Positions 10,201-19,900 of a stretch of 34,211 nt of DNA are shown one piece after another (the stretch's first letter is position 1; each line of letters opens with the position of its first letter). A program made the translations under genes and the position numbers. Below the pieces are notes generated by a model that saw only the letters and a program-made list of their open reading frames with translations, ran no database searches and was not told the origin of the DNA. This DNA comes from Hondaea fermentalgiana. Lineage: Eukaryota; Sar; Bigyra; Thraustochytrida; Thraustochytriidae. Location of the stretch: positions 57,899-92,109 of the forward strand of contig NPFB01000176.1 of assembly GCA_014084085.1 (NCBI GenBank). The letters are read 5' to 3'.

Positions 10201-10765
10201 GAAATGTCGTTTGGAAATGCACGAGAGCGCTCAAGAGATCCGAGGCCCCGCCTTCCTCGTTTTCTTTCTCCTTTGCACGGTCTGCTTTGCGTGAAGATCG
10301 ACCTCGTGTTATTTGGCGTCGTTTCTTCTGTACCACGCATGTGCTTGCTCGACGGAGGAGGTTGACTTTTGGCGTTTGATTAAGCTCCTTATCCCGGAAG
10401 TTTTGGTCGGAGGAAGCAAAACTGCCGCTCTCCTCTTTCATCTTTTGCCGCAAACTCCCAGATGTATTGCCACTTTGCCCCTCTTCAAGCTCGTTGCTGG
10501 AATATCGACGTGAGGACGCTTCGTTTGAATGATGCTCACGAGCGTCCTCATGCTCAGATTCCTCGTCTCTGCTCGCATCGGCCTCGATCTCATCGTCGGT
10601 CTCGACCCAGTAAGGAATGAGCTCATCCTCCTCGTCTTGTTCGTCGTGCTCTACTCCGTAGCCAAGCGGGGAATCGTCTCCATCTCGCTCGCGCTTTAGC
10701 AGGGCAAGTCGCCCTGCATACGAGGCTGCGTAGGCTTCGAAAGTGCGGCGAGACTCAGGGTTCAT
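7211..10765 (-). CDS. Orphan IQ-motif and coiled-coil protein
   Basis: Single-exon protein of 1184 aa from the ATG at 10765. The frame extends only 17 codons further, to a TTG. The N-terminus (to about residue 180) is acidic and disordered (DEQDEEDE, DEIEADASRDEESEHED). One IQ motif, IEIQKIARGRSVRAKL, lies near residues 204-220 and is a likely calmodulin or light-chain site. A long helical region without recognised domain follows at about 240-800. It is succeeded by a highly charged Arg/Glu/Ala coiled coil at about 840-990 and a compact, well-conserved-looking stretch at about 1065-1150 (VGGYFLKRKDIKTITEKEF, FLVAAHFYTKEVVEASMG). The tail is basic. I do not recognise the family. Divergent transcription with the large IQ-repeat gene suggests a cytoskeletal or flagellar role, which is inference only. 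Confidence 0.75.
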   Translation of the reverse strand: MNPESRRTFEAYAASYAGRLALLKRERDGDDSPLGYGVEHDEQDEEDELIPYWVETDDEIEADASRDEESEHEDAREHHSNEASSRRYSSNELEEGQSGNTSGSLRQKMKEESGSFASSDQNFRDKELNQTPKVNLLRRASTCVVQKKRRQITRGRSSRKADRAKEKENEEGGASDLLSALVHFQTTFRKYEAAKKSNKRNMAAIEIQKIARGRSVRAKLVSRCKEQKTLRVQRTWSLLRGFSISGTDVRYRVEAYEGLLRVLARDITMQDVLGEILSTDQLAEMQHDMFSQVKALRVYATRFFCEFAHMHLGNQRMLCRLNGLTVNGVRLIAVSSKLETTYQNWCRAHNATATYEDTVQFIHGVVATAHQFYKNIETLDKPSALRSSTFTYPKVYSLTELDPANRVVGITLQVSPRPQLASFERNRLGELRDVFSEAAALHDATHKLFDDLVPSVPFYSLLAVLRRRLDAGSLSRTLSGFLVARNRLARFPNLGRDLDERDRSPPDLSDDDNANVSLDNLLTEDYLRNAAEGGSTVIWWPVATAYTSHAVEARIIELGGGKALSLIRETMRTLSSHRGINARPANSGSTRGPSFVRRIDLCQALVGDAQVPALPALRWAVLGSLGQEDYGTAQALSGFTEAPRPGFQVRSLVMCSESVPGARAVVASRLGQGECNHDWISWGEILAHCRQILFPDPVEEKKEDKGEEEDGAVDEAQTGGAATMARIKVGRLRPHAPAHPTQIGSTARRVHVLQKMMRPAAADKANGAEEETIRKLISSPCMEQELLILSKALGTALPILTPANIGPAPEVPQRVCKRDAAEVQARSRERKAAAYKARVAAIRPEAASSPSTSPRRGQHQSPRQRVAKLRQREALAARQADAQERETLRVKMQLEWAKEAAAREKMAAERARDLSEMRHSSFLELEDRIESAQRQAMRERRRGKMSMEAASVSPEQYRERMNEYDNYVQVRNQLVISQGRSSHRPKPAHLPSSISATAREVAPIWALSTLRQPRQRKQIYRVDEMRLAQAIQGKADTIPHNRTEFRVGGYFLKRKDIKTITEKEFSLEEIRYFCSRFGNSALTDRRIGFLVAAHFYTKEVVEASMGIDMKTLEADMYEILADLQRDEVPKAVEIQQQQLSKLSNDAEDEFDLHGRARTRSTSTNMVRPSSAARSRKPKTVKQKR

Positions 10766-11306
10766 CGCAGACTCGCCCACGGGTGTGTCCAGCGCGGGCG
10801 CATTCCTGAATCGCAATTTGCTTTCTTTCTCTCAGACAGCTTGACCACCTTGCGCCCTAAATTGAGCCGCGTGCCGGCGATTGATAGCATAGCGATACAT
10901 ACATATATACCGTGGTAACCTTAGTAAGCAGTGTGGCCGATCACAAGCCCCACCCACCTACCCACGGTCGCATAGAGTCGAATTCGGCTCTCCGCAATAT
11001 GACCTGCACGTGGCTGCCTCTGTGCTTTGAGTCGAGAATGGTTCTGAAAACCAGGGGTGGCGGCAGCCAGGCGGCTGTCACGTGTCTTAACGGACAAAGT
11101 TAGAAAAACGGTGTGCACTGTTCTTTTTCTTTTTCTTTTTCCTTCTTTTCTCATTGTTTATGAAGGACTCATGATGACGATGCAAAAGGTTCGCAAAGAG
11201 CTCATGCGCGCGCTTGGCGCGCTGGCGTGCAAGCGCTCACGTAGTGCGCTAGCTTGCGAGCGCTCACGACGCCCGTAATTGAAGCGCCCGGCGCTCGCAC
11301 AAAGAC
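10766..11306. promoter_or_regulatory. Shared divergent promoter of the two IQ-protein genes
   Basis: 541 bp between two divergent ATGs. It contains an AT-rich patch (cgatacatacatatatacc, about 10890-10912), a pyrimidine-rich run (about 11120-11150), and direct repeats of the form gcgctcacgta/gcgctcacga near 11233-11270. It also has an inverted-repeat element, ggcagccaggcggctg, at 11062-11077 that recurs at 31272-31287. No gene is supported inside. Confidence 0.55.
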
Positions 11307-14300
11307 ATGCAACAACAACAACAAGAATCAACGTCGCCACAAGAACTAGAAGGTCGGGTGCTCCGTTCGTTCGAGCATGGCACAAGGCGAAAGCGAAATG
11401 CTCCGCACACCGCTGCTGCAGAGGCCAACGAGGAGGGCAAAGACGACGCACAAGGTGCTCTCGACCGCGAAGCATTGACATCGGCCCATTCGCCCTCGAG
11501 CATTCTTGAGGAAGACAACGACTCGAGCATATTGCACTTTGGCGTGTCTAAAAAGCGTCCACGTACTGTGCGCAGAGAGCTTCCGGGTCTCGAAGAAGTA
11601 CTGCAGGACTTGGAAAGCGATCCTTGGTTTGTGCTGCAACAGCAAGAGCAACAACAGCAGCTAAAACAACATCACAATCTTGTACAGGAGCAGCCAGAGG
11701 AGGCGGATGCACGAAACCAAATGGTGCAAAGCAATCATCAAACAAGAATATATAACCAAGAAAGCAACCAGGTCGAAGACGACACACCGGAGGCAGTCAT
11801 GTCCAAGCTACGCAGTCTCGCACCGCAAATCATGCAGAGACGTTCCAAAGTAGGCGATGATACGGGAAGCATCCGACGCCGTTGGGTAAAGAAAGCAGCT
11901 CCTCTGGAACTGCCAACAATGACGATGATCACGCCTCGAACACGAAAGAAAATCGAGAGATTACCACGGCCCGGGCCTGCAGAATTGGCACGACTCGCAG
12001 AATTCGACGAAAATTTTCTGAGCATGGATCAAGAGCGCGAGATCGGACATGCAGCAGGCGAGAAACAAAGCTTGTATTCGAAGCTATGGATCGTGGCAAG
12101 GAAACGAGCCTATGATCTCCACATGCTGCCTCCAGTACCCCTGCGCGATCGTATAAAAGTCGTGAGTCAACCTCTTGGTAAAAAGCGTAAATTAGCGAAA
12201 GCGCGCGAATCCAAAATACCTGAGGCACCGAAGATGCGGCTCTTGCCTCACAGAGATCAAGAGCAAGCTGCCGGAGACTTGCAAGACCGAGAAAATGAAC
12301 TGACCTTTGCAGAACCTCGTGTCTCAATGCTTCGAGATCGCCTGCAGCGCGCCGATGCAGCCACAGAAGCAGCAAGAGGCCGTATCGGGGAGCTATTGCA
12401 AGAAACCCGGAACATTGTTCCTGCCACGGCATTATTCGAGCACCGCCTTAAAATTTTGCTGTCGGCGGCTTCGCGAAAGAACCAGAACAAGTTGCAGCGA
12501 ATGCTCACTCGCCTTGTTCGCAAATACCAGCGTGCTCAGCTCCTTCCGAGCTGGAACAAGTGGCGTGGGGCCATCGACTTTCTCCGCCTGGAGTCCCAAA
12601 ACGCTGCGGCACGGCGCATTCAGTCGCTTTTTACGAAAGCAAGCTGCAAATATGAGCTTGAAGAGCGTGCACGTCAACAAATTCGACAGCGAGAGCGCCA
12701 TGAAGTTCAATTGGCGCATCGAATTGAGCTCCGTCGGCGAGGCCCTGAACCCTTGCAGCGAGCATTTCGAAGATATTGCGCGCGACGAGAACTGGCGTAT
12801 CTGCGACGCCGGCGCGAGGCCGTGGTTTGCGTGCAGTGCGCTTGGCGCGCTCGGAATTGCCGGATTGTGCTCGCTGCCCTCCAAGCAGCAAAGCTCCACC
12901 GCAATCAGAGCGCAACGCACATCCAGCGCGTTTTTCGTGGTCATTGCGCACGGGTTCGAGCAGGCCTCTTGCGCAAAGTCGAGGCCGTGGCGGCCAAAGA
13001 GCGCGCTCGTCTGGCCGCGCAAGCCGCAATTGAAGCACGGCTTATGCGCATTGGCGCTGCTGCACTCATGCAAGGCTGGTGGCGCAGTCTTCAGCGGCGC
13101 TGGCTCACACGCGCGATGGTCATGGTTATGAAGAGACGCGCAGCAATCCGAATTCAGAGCTTTTGGCGATCAGTGTGGGCTGTACTTGAGCTTAAAAGGG
13201 CCATCGCGAGAAAGCGCGATCAAGACGCTCGCGAAAGCGCAGCGGCAACCATGCTGCAAAAGAGATTTCGCATCAGACGCGCTCAAGCGCTTGTGGAGCG
13301 CATCAAGGTAGAGGCGGCCGAGGCAAAGGCCCAGCGGGACGCAAGTCGCATCGAGAATATGCAAGACCGAACCATGAACATTTTTGGGCGGACGCTCAAT
13401 GTTACCAAGAACCGCCGCGTCTTGCACGAATTGCGGAGCAAGATCGACCCCTTCACGGCGTCCCGACAAGAACGAGCCGCGACACGGATTCAGCGCGTCT
13501 GGAGAGGTTATCGTGCTCGTCGTCGCGTGAAGCGCCGACGCGCAGCAGAAAACCATGTACTTTCCAGGTTACGTCGCGACAAAGTTCGAGCCGCAGCTTT
13601 GCAAATGCAAAAGCGCTGGCGTGGCATTCGCGAGCGCCGTCGACTTGAGATGGAGCGCCAGAACCGCGCGGCCTCCTTGATACAGGCAAAGTACCGTGCT
13701 CGCATTGCCAGACGGAACTTCGTGCTCATTCTCGAGCGCCATAAGGCTGCCAGCAGGGTGCAAAAACGCTGGAGAGGGCGTCTAGCGCGAAAGATGATGG
13801 TCCTTTTTCGTGAGGAAATGCGAGTGCAGAATGCAGCTGCGAGGGTATGCCAGCGTGCGGTGCAGCGTTATTTGTTTCGAAAGGGCTATCGAGATCGTCT
13901 CGAAAACGAACGCACCTGGTTCGAACTCCGTCAGCAAGGTGCGATTGAAACGATCCTGGCCAAGCGCGCCGAGGGATACCGTATGCTTCTTCATTCGGGC
14001 TTTCTTAATAGCGCCAAGGGTGGTGGTGAGCTGCGAGCACTTTTTTGTGAGCTTTCAGAGCCGCTGGCACAACTCTCTGGGGACAAGTTTGTCAAGATGG
14101 TCCTCGCTTGTCCCGGTCTGGCCCATCTCGAGCGCAAGACGCTTGACATCATTTTTGCCAAAGCTAAAAAACCTGATAGTAAGCTGCTCGGCTATCCCGA
14201 GTTCCGTGAGTCTCTCATTGGCCTGGGAATGCACCTCTACGTTGCAGAGGGCGTCGACGCCAAGATTAAAGCGTACAAGGATACTGTGCAGGCTGAGCGA

Positions 14301-16745
14301 GCAAAGGCCAAGCGCGGAAGGTTCAGTGGTGGTTCATCAGGTGCGGCGCAGAGCGCAGAGGCTGCACGTGCACAGCGGCAAGCGGAAAAGGATGCCGATA
14401 AAAAGGCGGAGACGCAAATTCGGGATGAGGCCATTGGTCAATTCACCTTTCGTCGTCATCGTGGACGTCGCGGTCTTCTTTTGCGCGTTCTCCATGAGCA
14501 CATCTGGAACATGGAGTTTGCGCAACGACAACGGGAAGCGCTTGATGCCCGTGCCGCGCGACGAATGGAATGGGCTTCGGTGATGGTGCAACGACGTTTT
14601 CGTGGAGTTGCGAGCCGCAGCATTCTCGATCGTATTCGTGAGCAGCGACATCGTGAGATCGAAGCAGAGCGACAGCGAGCGGCAAGTACTCTGATTCAAA
14701 CCTTTTGGCGAATGTGTCTTGCAAAACGTAGAGTTCGTGCACTTGCGCGGCGGTGTCTGCAAAAATGCATCGACGCAGAAACGGGTGACCCGTACTGGTT
14801 CAACACACAAACGGGAGAAAGTTCGTGGACGAAGCCCAAGCTGCTTGGCAATGATGAGGCAGAGGTGAGCATTGTCATGCCTCAAAAAGACGACGAATTC
14901 GTGATCAAGTGCGCCAAGTGCAGAGCAGAAATGGCTACTGTGGCCTGTCTCGACTGCGCGGACCCTTTTTGTGAAGACTGTCACAGGCAGGAGCACCATG
15001 GCGCCACGATGCACACCAATATTCCCATCCCCCTCTGTACAGAGTGCAACTTTCAAGCAGCAACGCGGAACTGCGCGCCGTGCCAGCGCAAATTTTGCTG
15101 TAGTTGCTTCGAGATGGCCCACTTTATTAGTCCTCCATGGCAAGACGAACCTGTGTGCGCACAGCCGAGTGAGGAGCAATCGCAGCTGGCAGCGCACAAG
15201 TGGCAACCTTTGATCAAAGTTTGCGCCGAGTGCGATGCTCGAGCAGTGCGATGGCGGTGCGAAGAGTGCGGCGATGACTTTTGCGCACGCTGCCTCAAGG
15301 ACCTCCATCGAAAGGGCAATCGACGCCTCCACAACTTTCATCCGCTGTCCTATCACTCGCTGCAGCTCGAGGTGCGGGAGCGCCAGGTGCGCGCTAAAAA
15401 ACGCGCTATTGCAGAGAAGGAGCGACGCAAGGTGATGCAAAAACAGGCCGAGCAAGACAATATGGAAAAGGTTGCTCTCAAGCTGCAATCTCTCTATCGC
15501 GGAAGGCGAGATCGTGCTGTGGGAAAGAGCTTGCTACGCGACGCCCGTCTGCGAGAGCGCAAGCACTGGCGACTCGTCAAGCACGATATGGCAGAGAGGA
15601 AAAAGCTCAATTACCGTCTTCAGGCTGCCGTCGGAATCGCTCCGATCTTGGAAACGGACGACGACGAGACAAAGGACAGAAAGCGCATGGGATGGAAGGC
15701 AACCCCCTGGGGACGCGCGGCAGTCGCTGCGGGTGTAGCCCTGCCTATTGGAGAGGCACTACCTGGCCCAATTAAGGTTCATGACAATGAGACTTTGTTC
15801 ATTCATGTAATCGAGGAGTGGCGCTCTCTCATTAGTGTGGATGAATACATTCGTCTGGACAGTCAGTACTTTCTCGTCAAGCACATTGGCGAGCAAGACG
15901 AAAATGACCCCGGCAAGCCCGTGGACACGGTCCAGATGATGCGAGAAGAAAAGCTCCGCAAACGGCAAGAGAACGACCCATGGGCAGTCGCTGCTGCTTC
16001 CGAGGAATCGTCAACTGCGGGCGAGACCGGGAAAAGCAAGAAAAAGAACAACAAGAAGAAAAAGAAGAAGACAAAAGATCAGAACTCGGGAGAAGATCAA
16101 GGCGGTGAAGTTGGCCCTGAGGGAGTTGAAGATGATCCTTCTGCGAAGGAGTCTAAATCGTCAGAAAACAAACGCGAAAAGAATAAACGCGCGCGTCGAG
16201 GAATCATGAACAAAGCAAAGCAAGTCAAAAAGAAAGGGTTCCAGGCATGCACACTCCAGATACACCTCGATGCTCCTTTTAGCGGAGAGATTCCTGTTGA
16301 AGTACGTGGTTTCTTCGTCGGCAGTTTCAACCTCGCTCAAGATGCGATTGTCAAGGCGAAGCGCGCGGACAAGCAGGCCATCAAAGAGAAGATGGGGGGC
16401 CGATTTGCCGATGTGATGGCCAAGACCAAAGAATTCATTGCAGAAAAAGCAGATGAGTACATTGATCCTGATACCGCCGCGCGTCTCAATAAGCGGTTTA
16501 CTGGTGTTGCAAGACTCGTCGGAAAGCGACGAAGCTCGATTGCGTCTCTTGAAGATATGGACGACGAGGACTTGGGCGAAGCAGACGAGGCCCCAAAAGT
16601 TTCGACTCCCCCAAAGTCTGCGACCCAAGCCGCGAAAGCGTCCTTGCCACCGGGTTGGGAAGAATTTTTAGATGATGCAAGTGGAACGCCTTATTTCTAC
16701 AACCATAGTACGGGCGAGTCTGTTTGGGAACGTCCCTTCGAGTAG
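11307..16745 (+). CDS. Giant IQ-repeat protein with p25-alpha-like, WW and B-box-like zinc domains
   Basis: Single-exon protein of 1812 aa, probably a calmodulin-regulated cytoskeletal scaffold. About 15 IQ-like motifs occur: a first array at about residues 437-660 (THIQRVFRGHCARV near 538), a second at about 725-860 (TRIQRVWRGYRARRR, LQMQKRWRGIRERR, RVQKRWRGRLARK), and single copies near 1093, 1129 and 1393. Residues 905-975 (LSGDKFVKMV..DIIFAKAK..GYPEFRESLIGLG) resemble the p25-alpha/TPPP tubulin-binding fold. A WW domain lies at about 1152-1178 (WFNTQTGESSWTKP) and a second at 1779-1811 (LPPGWEEF..YFYNHSTGESVWERP). Between about 1200 and 1345 three Cys/His clusters (CAKCRAEMATVACLDC, CTECN..CAPC, CAECDARAVRWRCEEC) look like B-box-type zinc fingers. 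Lys-rich coiled regions surround these domains. The ATG is followed by poly-Gln. The 3' end converges on the cyclase gene. Confidence 0.85.
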   Translation: MQQQQQESTSPQELEGRVLRSFEHGTRRKRNAPHTAAAEANEEGKDDAQGALDREALTSAHSPSSILEEDNDSSILHFGVSKKRPRTVRRELPGLEEVLQDLESDPWFVLQQQEQQQQLKQHHNLVQEQPEEADARNQMVQSNHQTRIYNQESNQVEDDTPEAVMSKLRSLAPQIMQRRSKVGDDTGSIRRRWVKKAAPLELPTMTMITPRTRKKIERLPRPGPAELARLAEFDENFLSMDQEREIGHAAGEKQSLYSKLWIVARKRAYDLHMLPPVPLRDRIKVVSQPLGKKRKLAKARESKIPEAPKMRLLPHRDQEQAAGDLQDRENELTFAEPRVSMLRDRLQRADAATEAARGRIGELLQETRNIVPATALFEHRLKILLSAASRKNQNKLQRMLTRLVRKYQRAQLLPSWNKWRGAIDFLRLESQNAAARRIQSLFTKASCKYELEERARQQIRQRERHEVQLAHRIELRRRGPEPLQRAFRRYCARRELAYLRRRREAVVCVQCAWRARNCRIVLAALQAAKLHRNQSATHIQRVFRGHCARVRAGLLRKVEAVAAKERARLAAQAAIEARLMRIGAAALMQGWWRSLQRRWLTRAMVMVMKRRAAIRIQSFWRSVWAVLELKRAIARKRDQDARESAAATMLQKRFRIRRAQALVERIKVEAAEAKAQRDASRIENMQDRTMNIFGRTLNVTKNRRVLHELRSKIDPFTASRQERAATRIQRVWRGYRARRRVKRRRAAENHVLSRLRRDKVRAAALQMQKRWRGIRERRRLEMERQNRAASLIQAKYRARIARRNFVLILERHKAASRVQKRWRGRLARKMMVLFREEMRVQNAAARVCQRAVQRYLFRKGYRDRLENERTWFELRQQGAIETILAKRAEGYRMLLHSGFLNSAKGGGELRALFCELSEPLAQLSGDKFVKMVLACPGLAHLERKTLDIIFAKAKKPDSKLLGYPEFRESLIGLGMHLYVAEGVDAKIKAYKDTVQAERAKAKRGRFSGGSSGAAQSAEAARAQRQAEKDADKKAETQIRDEAIGQFTFRRHRGRRGLLLRVLHEHIWNMEFAQRQREALDARAARRMEWASVMVQRRFRGVASRSILDRIREQRHREIEAERQRAASTLIQTFWRMCLAKRRVRALARRCLQKCIDAETGDPYWFNTQTGESSWTKPKLLGNDEAEVSIVMPQKDDEFVIKCAKCRAEMATVACLDCADPFCEDCHRQEHHGATMHTNIPIPLCTECNFQAATRNCAPCQRKFCCSCFEMAHFISPPWQDEPVCAQPSEEQSQLAAHKWQPLIKVCAECDARAVRWRCEECGDDFCARCLKDLHRKGNRRLHNFHPLSYHSLQLEVRERQVRAKKRAIAEKERRKVMQKQAEQDNMEKVALKLQSLYRGRRDRAVGKSLLRDARLRERKHWRLVKHDMAERKKLNYRLQAAVGIAPILETDDDETKDRKRMGWKATPWGRAAVAAGVALPIGEALPGPIKVHDNETLFIHVIEEWRSLISVDEYIRLDSQYFLVKHIGEQDENDPGKPVDTVQMMREEKLRKRQENDPWAVAAASEESSTAGETGKSKKKNNKKKKKKTKDQNSGEDQGGEVGPEGVEDDPSAKESKSSENKREKNKRARRGIMNKAKQVKKKGFQACTLQIHLDAPFSGEIPVEVRGFFVGSFNLAQDAIVKAKRADKQAIKEKMGGRFADVMAKTKEFIAEKADEYIDPDTAARLNKRFTGVARLVGKRRSSIASLEDMDDEDLGEADEAPKVSTPPKSATQAAKASLPPGWEEFLDDASGTPYFYNHSTGESVWERPFE

Positions 16746-16978
16746 GAAAGACAAGAGCACAAGCGCGGGCAGCAATTTGCAAAGAGGCCGAATTTACAAA
16801 ACAAGTATGAACAACATGAACATTTTTATTTGTAACAAATAAGGAACTCCTGCAAGGAGAAAGAAAAAGGAAAAGAAGAGAAAAAAACAAACAAACGAAC
16901 AAACAAACACGCAAACAAGCAAAGTAGACTTCTCCTCTTCGCGACAAAGGGTCATTGTGCGTGTGTTGCTTTTAATTT
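16746..16978. other. Convergent 3' spacer with (AAAC)n run
   Basis: A 233-bp spacer between convergent stop codons. It contains an imperfect (AAAC)n microsatellite at about 16885-16922 and A/T-rich stretches suitable for 3' processing on both strands. No gene. Confidence 0.6.
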
Positions 16979-19900
16979 TCAGTGTTGCGACTGCTTTCGA
17001 CGCATTAAATGGAGAGGATTCTCATACTCTACCACATCCTCATCCTGTGTGGCACCATCGAGATCCTTGATAAACCACAGTTTCTTGTCGCCTGCACGCG
17101 CCATTCTCTCTGTCTGTGCCTCGTCCTCATCAAACATAAGAGACCGATGGAAAGCAATTGCGATGGGATGTGCTACACTCACACTGCAGCGCACAAAGCG
17201 ACAATCCCGGCCGCGACAAGCAGCGAAAAACCTGCTGTACAGCGAGCGGCCAATGCCTTGACGCCGAGCCCATGGAAGTACTGCGCAGGCATCGATGGAT
17301 CCGGACATTTGTCCAAAAAGGACAACCAATTTGCCCATAATGTAGCCATCAATCTCACCCGCAGAATTTTGTGAGACAAAGGACATACCTTCGCACTCGT
17401 AGTACATGTTACTCGAATGATTCGGCATGTAATGATCCGTAGACGACGGGCTCCCTGGCTCTTCCCAGAACTGCTCCAAGGTGCCTGCCTGGGAAATTGC
17501 GTTGAAAGCCTCGGGAGTCATTGAAGCACAAGACACCCCATACGTGATGCCCGGGACGCCAGTTGTCTTGGAGGGCCGCGTCTTCACTGTCGAAAGTTTG
17601 CGCTGATTCCGTGAGCCGTTGGAGCCCCGAGGGCCATGCCCGAAGACAGACTTGAGCATGCCCGTCTTGGAATTGCGGGTTTGAAGCGGCCTCGACGCGA
17701 TTTTCGGCTGAACAGCATCGTCATCGTAGTCCAGATGCTCGCGACCTGCGTCCGGGTCCGACGAGTACGAGACACTTGTAGCCCGCACAAGGGAGCGTTT
17801 GCTACCCCCCATCTCACCAGCGCTGGCGGCCGACTCGGAGGCGCTCGCGTCAATGGACAATTCGCCGCCCGGACCCTGAATTTTCAGCAAGTCAATCTCG
17901 TACTGGACCTTGTACACCCACTGCACACGATCCTCTTCGTTCTCGCAGCCAAGTGTAAAGGTGCGCATGTCACCTCGTTCCTTGCCCTTTTTGATCCAGC
18001 GGTTCGTACGGATCGTGAAGCAGTACAGAGGAGCGGGGCCAGCACCGGGCGTAAGCTTGGACTCAATACCAAAGTAACCAATTGGGTCAATGGAGACTTC
18101 GGAAGTCCGCTCAATGATGATGGTCTCGAGGCCCTTAGCCTCGTCGCTGTCGTAATACTGAACGAGTTTGTGGCCACGCAGGTGACACCAGCGCGGTTTC
18201 CAGGGGCTCATGATGTTGCGCGCGTTTTCCTTGCGAATTTGCAAAAAGCCGCTGTGTTCGACCTGAAACGTATTCTCTGCTGCCTTTTCCAGGTGCAAGA
18301 GCTTTTGCTGTTCCTCCCACTCCTTTGTGATTCGCTTCTTGGCTGCCACAAGTTTGCGCTTTTGCTTGTTGAGCATGCGGTGACGGAGAATTTCCACCAT
18401 CCATCCGGACTCGAAGCTAAATTTCACCTTGTCGGTATCCTTCCTCTCCGCCATGCCCTCGTCGCGGCGAGCGTAGACGATGACGCCCGTATCGATGAGT
18501 TTCTGAAAGTTCTCCTCGAGCTGCTCATCCGTGTGTTCAATCGGAAAGATGGACTTGACAAGTCCGAGCGTGAAGACGTCACCAATAATGGATGCCACCT
18601 TGATGATGAGCTGCTGCACGAGCGTCATCTTATCGATGAGAGCGCCGACGATGGCCTCCACGGACAAGGGAATGGGCACGGCATGAATGTTGGCGAGACG
18701 CTCGAATTCATCGCCAACAAAGGCGAGAACCGGTTCCGGACTGGTTTGCCGTTCGATGAGCTCGAGCTCTGTGTAGTACGCGATGGCGTCGGCAATGTAG
18801 AGTGGGTTTCCCTTGGTCTTTTTGCGAATGAAGGAGATGAGAGCTTCAGGCATGTTGTCCACTTGGGCGCAGTTGCAAATAATGTCAAAGGTGTTGGACG
18901 GGCGCGCGGCAAGCACAAGATTTTCTACGCCTTCGAGCTCGGTCAGAGACTCGAAAAAGAGCACAGCCTTTTCAAGTTCTGTTGCCATGGAAGCGCGTGC
19001 CTGTAGCTGTTCCCTGACCGCAGCGGACATGTGTTCCTCCCAGGCTGCGTGCATCTTGACGGGAACCGGACGAAACATGGAGACGCGTTCGTTCGCATTC
19101 CCTTGTGTCAGGCTTTCGTCTTGCAGCGAGAAATGAGAGAGGCGACGCAACAGAATGATAAAGACATTGGACTTGTTCCACGTCGCGACGATCTCCTGGA
19201 AGACAAAAAGGGAAAAGGTGTCGAGGTACTGGCTGTCGTCCACCACGACGGTGAGGGGAATGCGGGCAGCAAGCCCGCCGAGAATGGTTGCAAGGATGCG
19301 AATGACGCTCTCGGCCTCGGGATTCGCCACAAAGGCAGCGACAGTATTCGTAAAACTTACCGACCTTCGAAGCGAATGCCGGATACGTGACACCTGCGAA
19401 GCGAAAGCGCCCGCGACGCCGCTGCCGGTGCCTGCTCCTCCCACAGAGGCTGCGCCGGCGGCAGCTCCCTTGCGACCGAGGCTATCCTCACTGTACGGAG
19501 TCCAGTTCATGCCGAGCGCCTTGAGGCGCGTTGGCTTGCCATTCGCGCCAAAAACGGTCTTTGACTTGGCCAAACCGAGTGCCTTCTTGGTCTGCTTCGG
19601 GGCCGCGCGCCCAAGAGTGGAGCCGGAGCTCGGTGCAAGCAACGAGGATGCAAATTGGCCGGGTGGCACCTCAAAGCTGGTACTGAGGATGTCATTGAGG
19701 AGATAAAGCCGGTCCTCGATGTCTTCGGCAACGACTTCGGGCCCGTAGGATCGGCGCGCAGCTTTGATGGCGCGGACAATGTGATCCTCGCGCGTCAAGG
19801 ACTTGTCATCGCCTTCTGCAGAGTCGAGAAGCTCGGACATGATGTGCGTCCATACCGCAAAGGGGCGGGCGCGGCGACCGGTCTCAAAAGGGTTTCCCCG

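Noticed and set aside
10905..10920. RFX X-box-like element (GTTACC-AC-GGTATA on the minus strand) in the divergent IQ promoter
   Set aside because: Only 10 of 12 positions fit the consensus. RFX factors are not expected in stramenopiles, so a ciliary X-box reading is not justified.
12307..13131. 274-aa ORF in another plus frame
   Set aside because: Overlaps the IQ-repeat region out of frame and shows no domain.
14337..15488. 383-aa minus-strand ORF
   Set aside because: Antisense to the IQ/WW gene. Its Cys/His/Leu richness is a by-product of the sense zinc-finger and IQ coding sequence.
17636..19006. 456-aa plus-strand ORF
   Set aside because: Antisense shadow of the adenylyl cyclase gene. 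It has no recognisable domain, and the minus frame carries clear conserved motifs.
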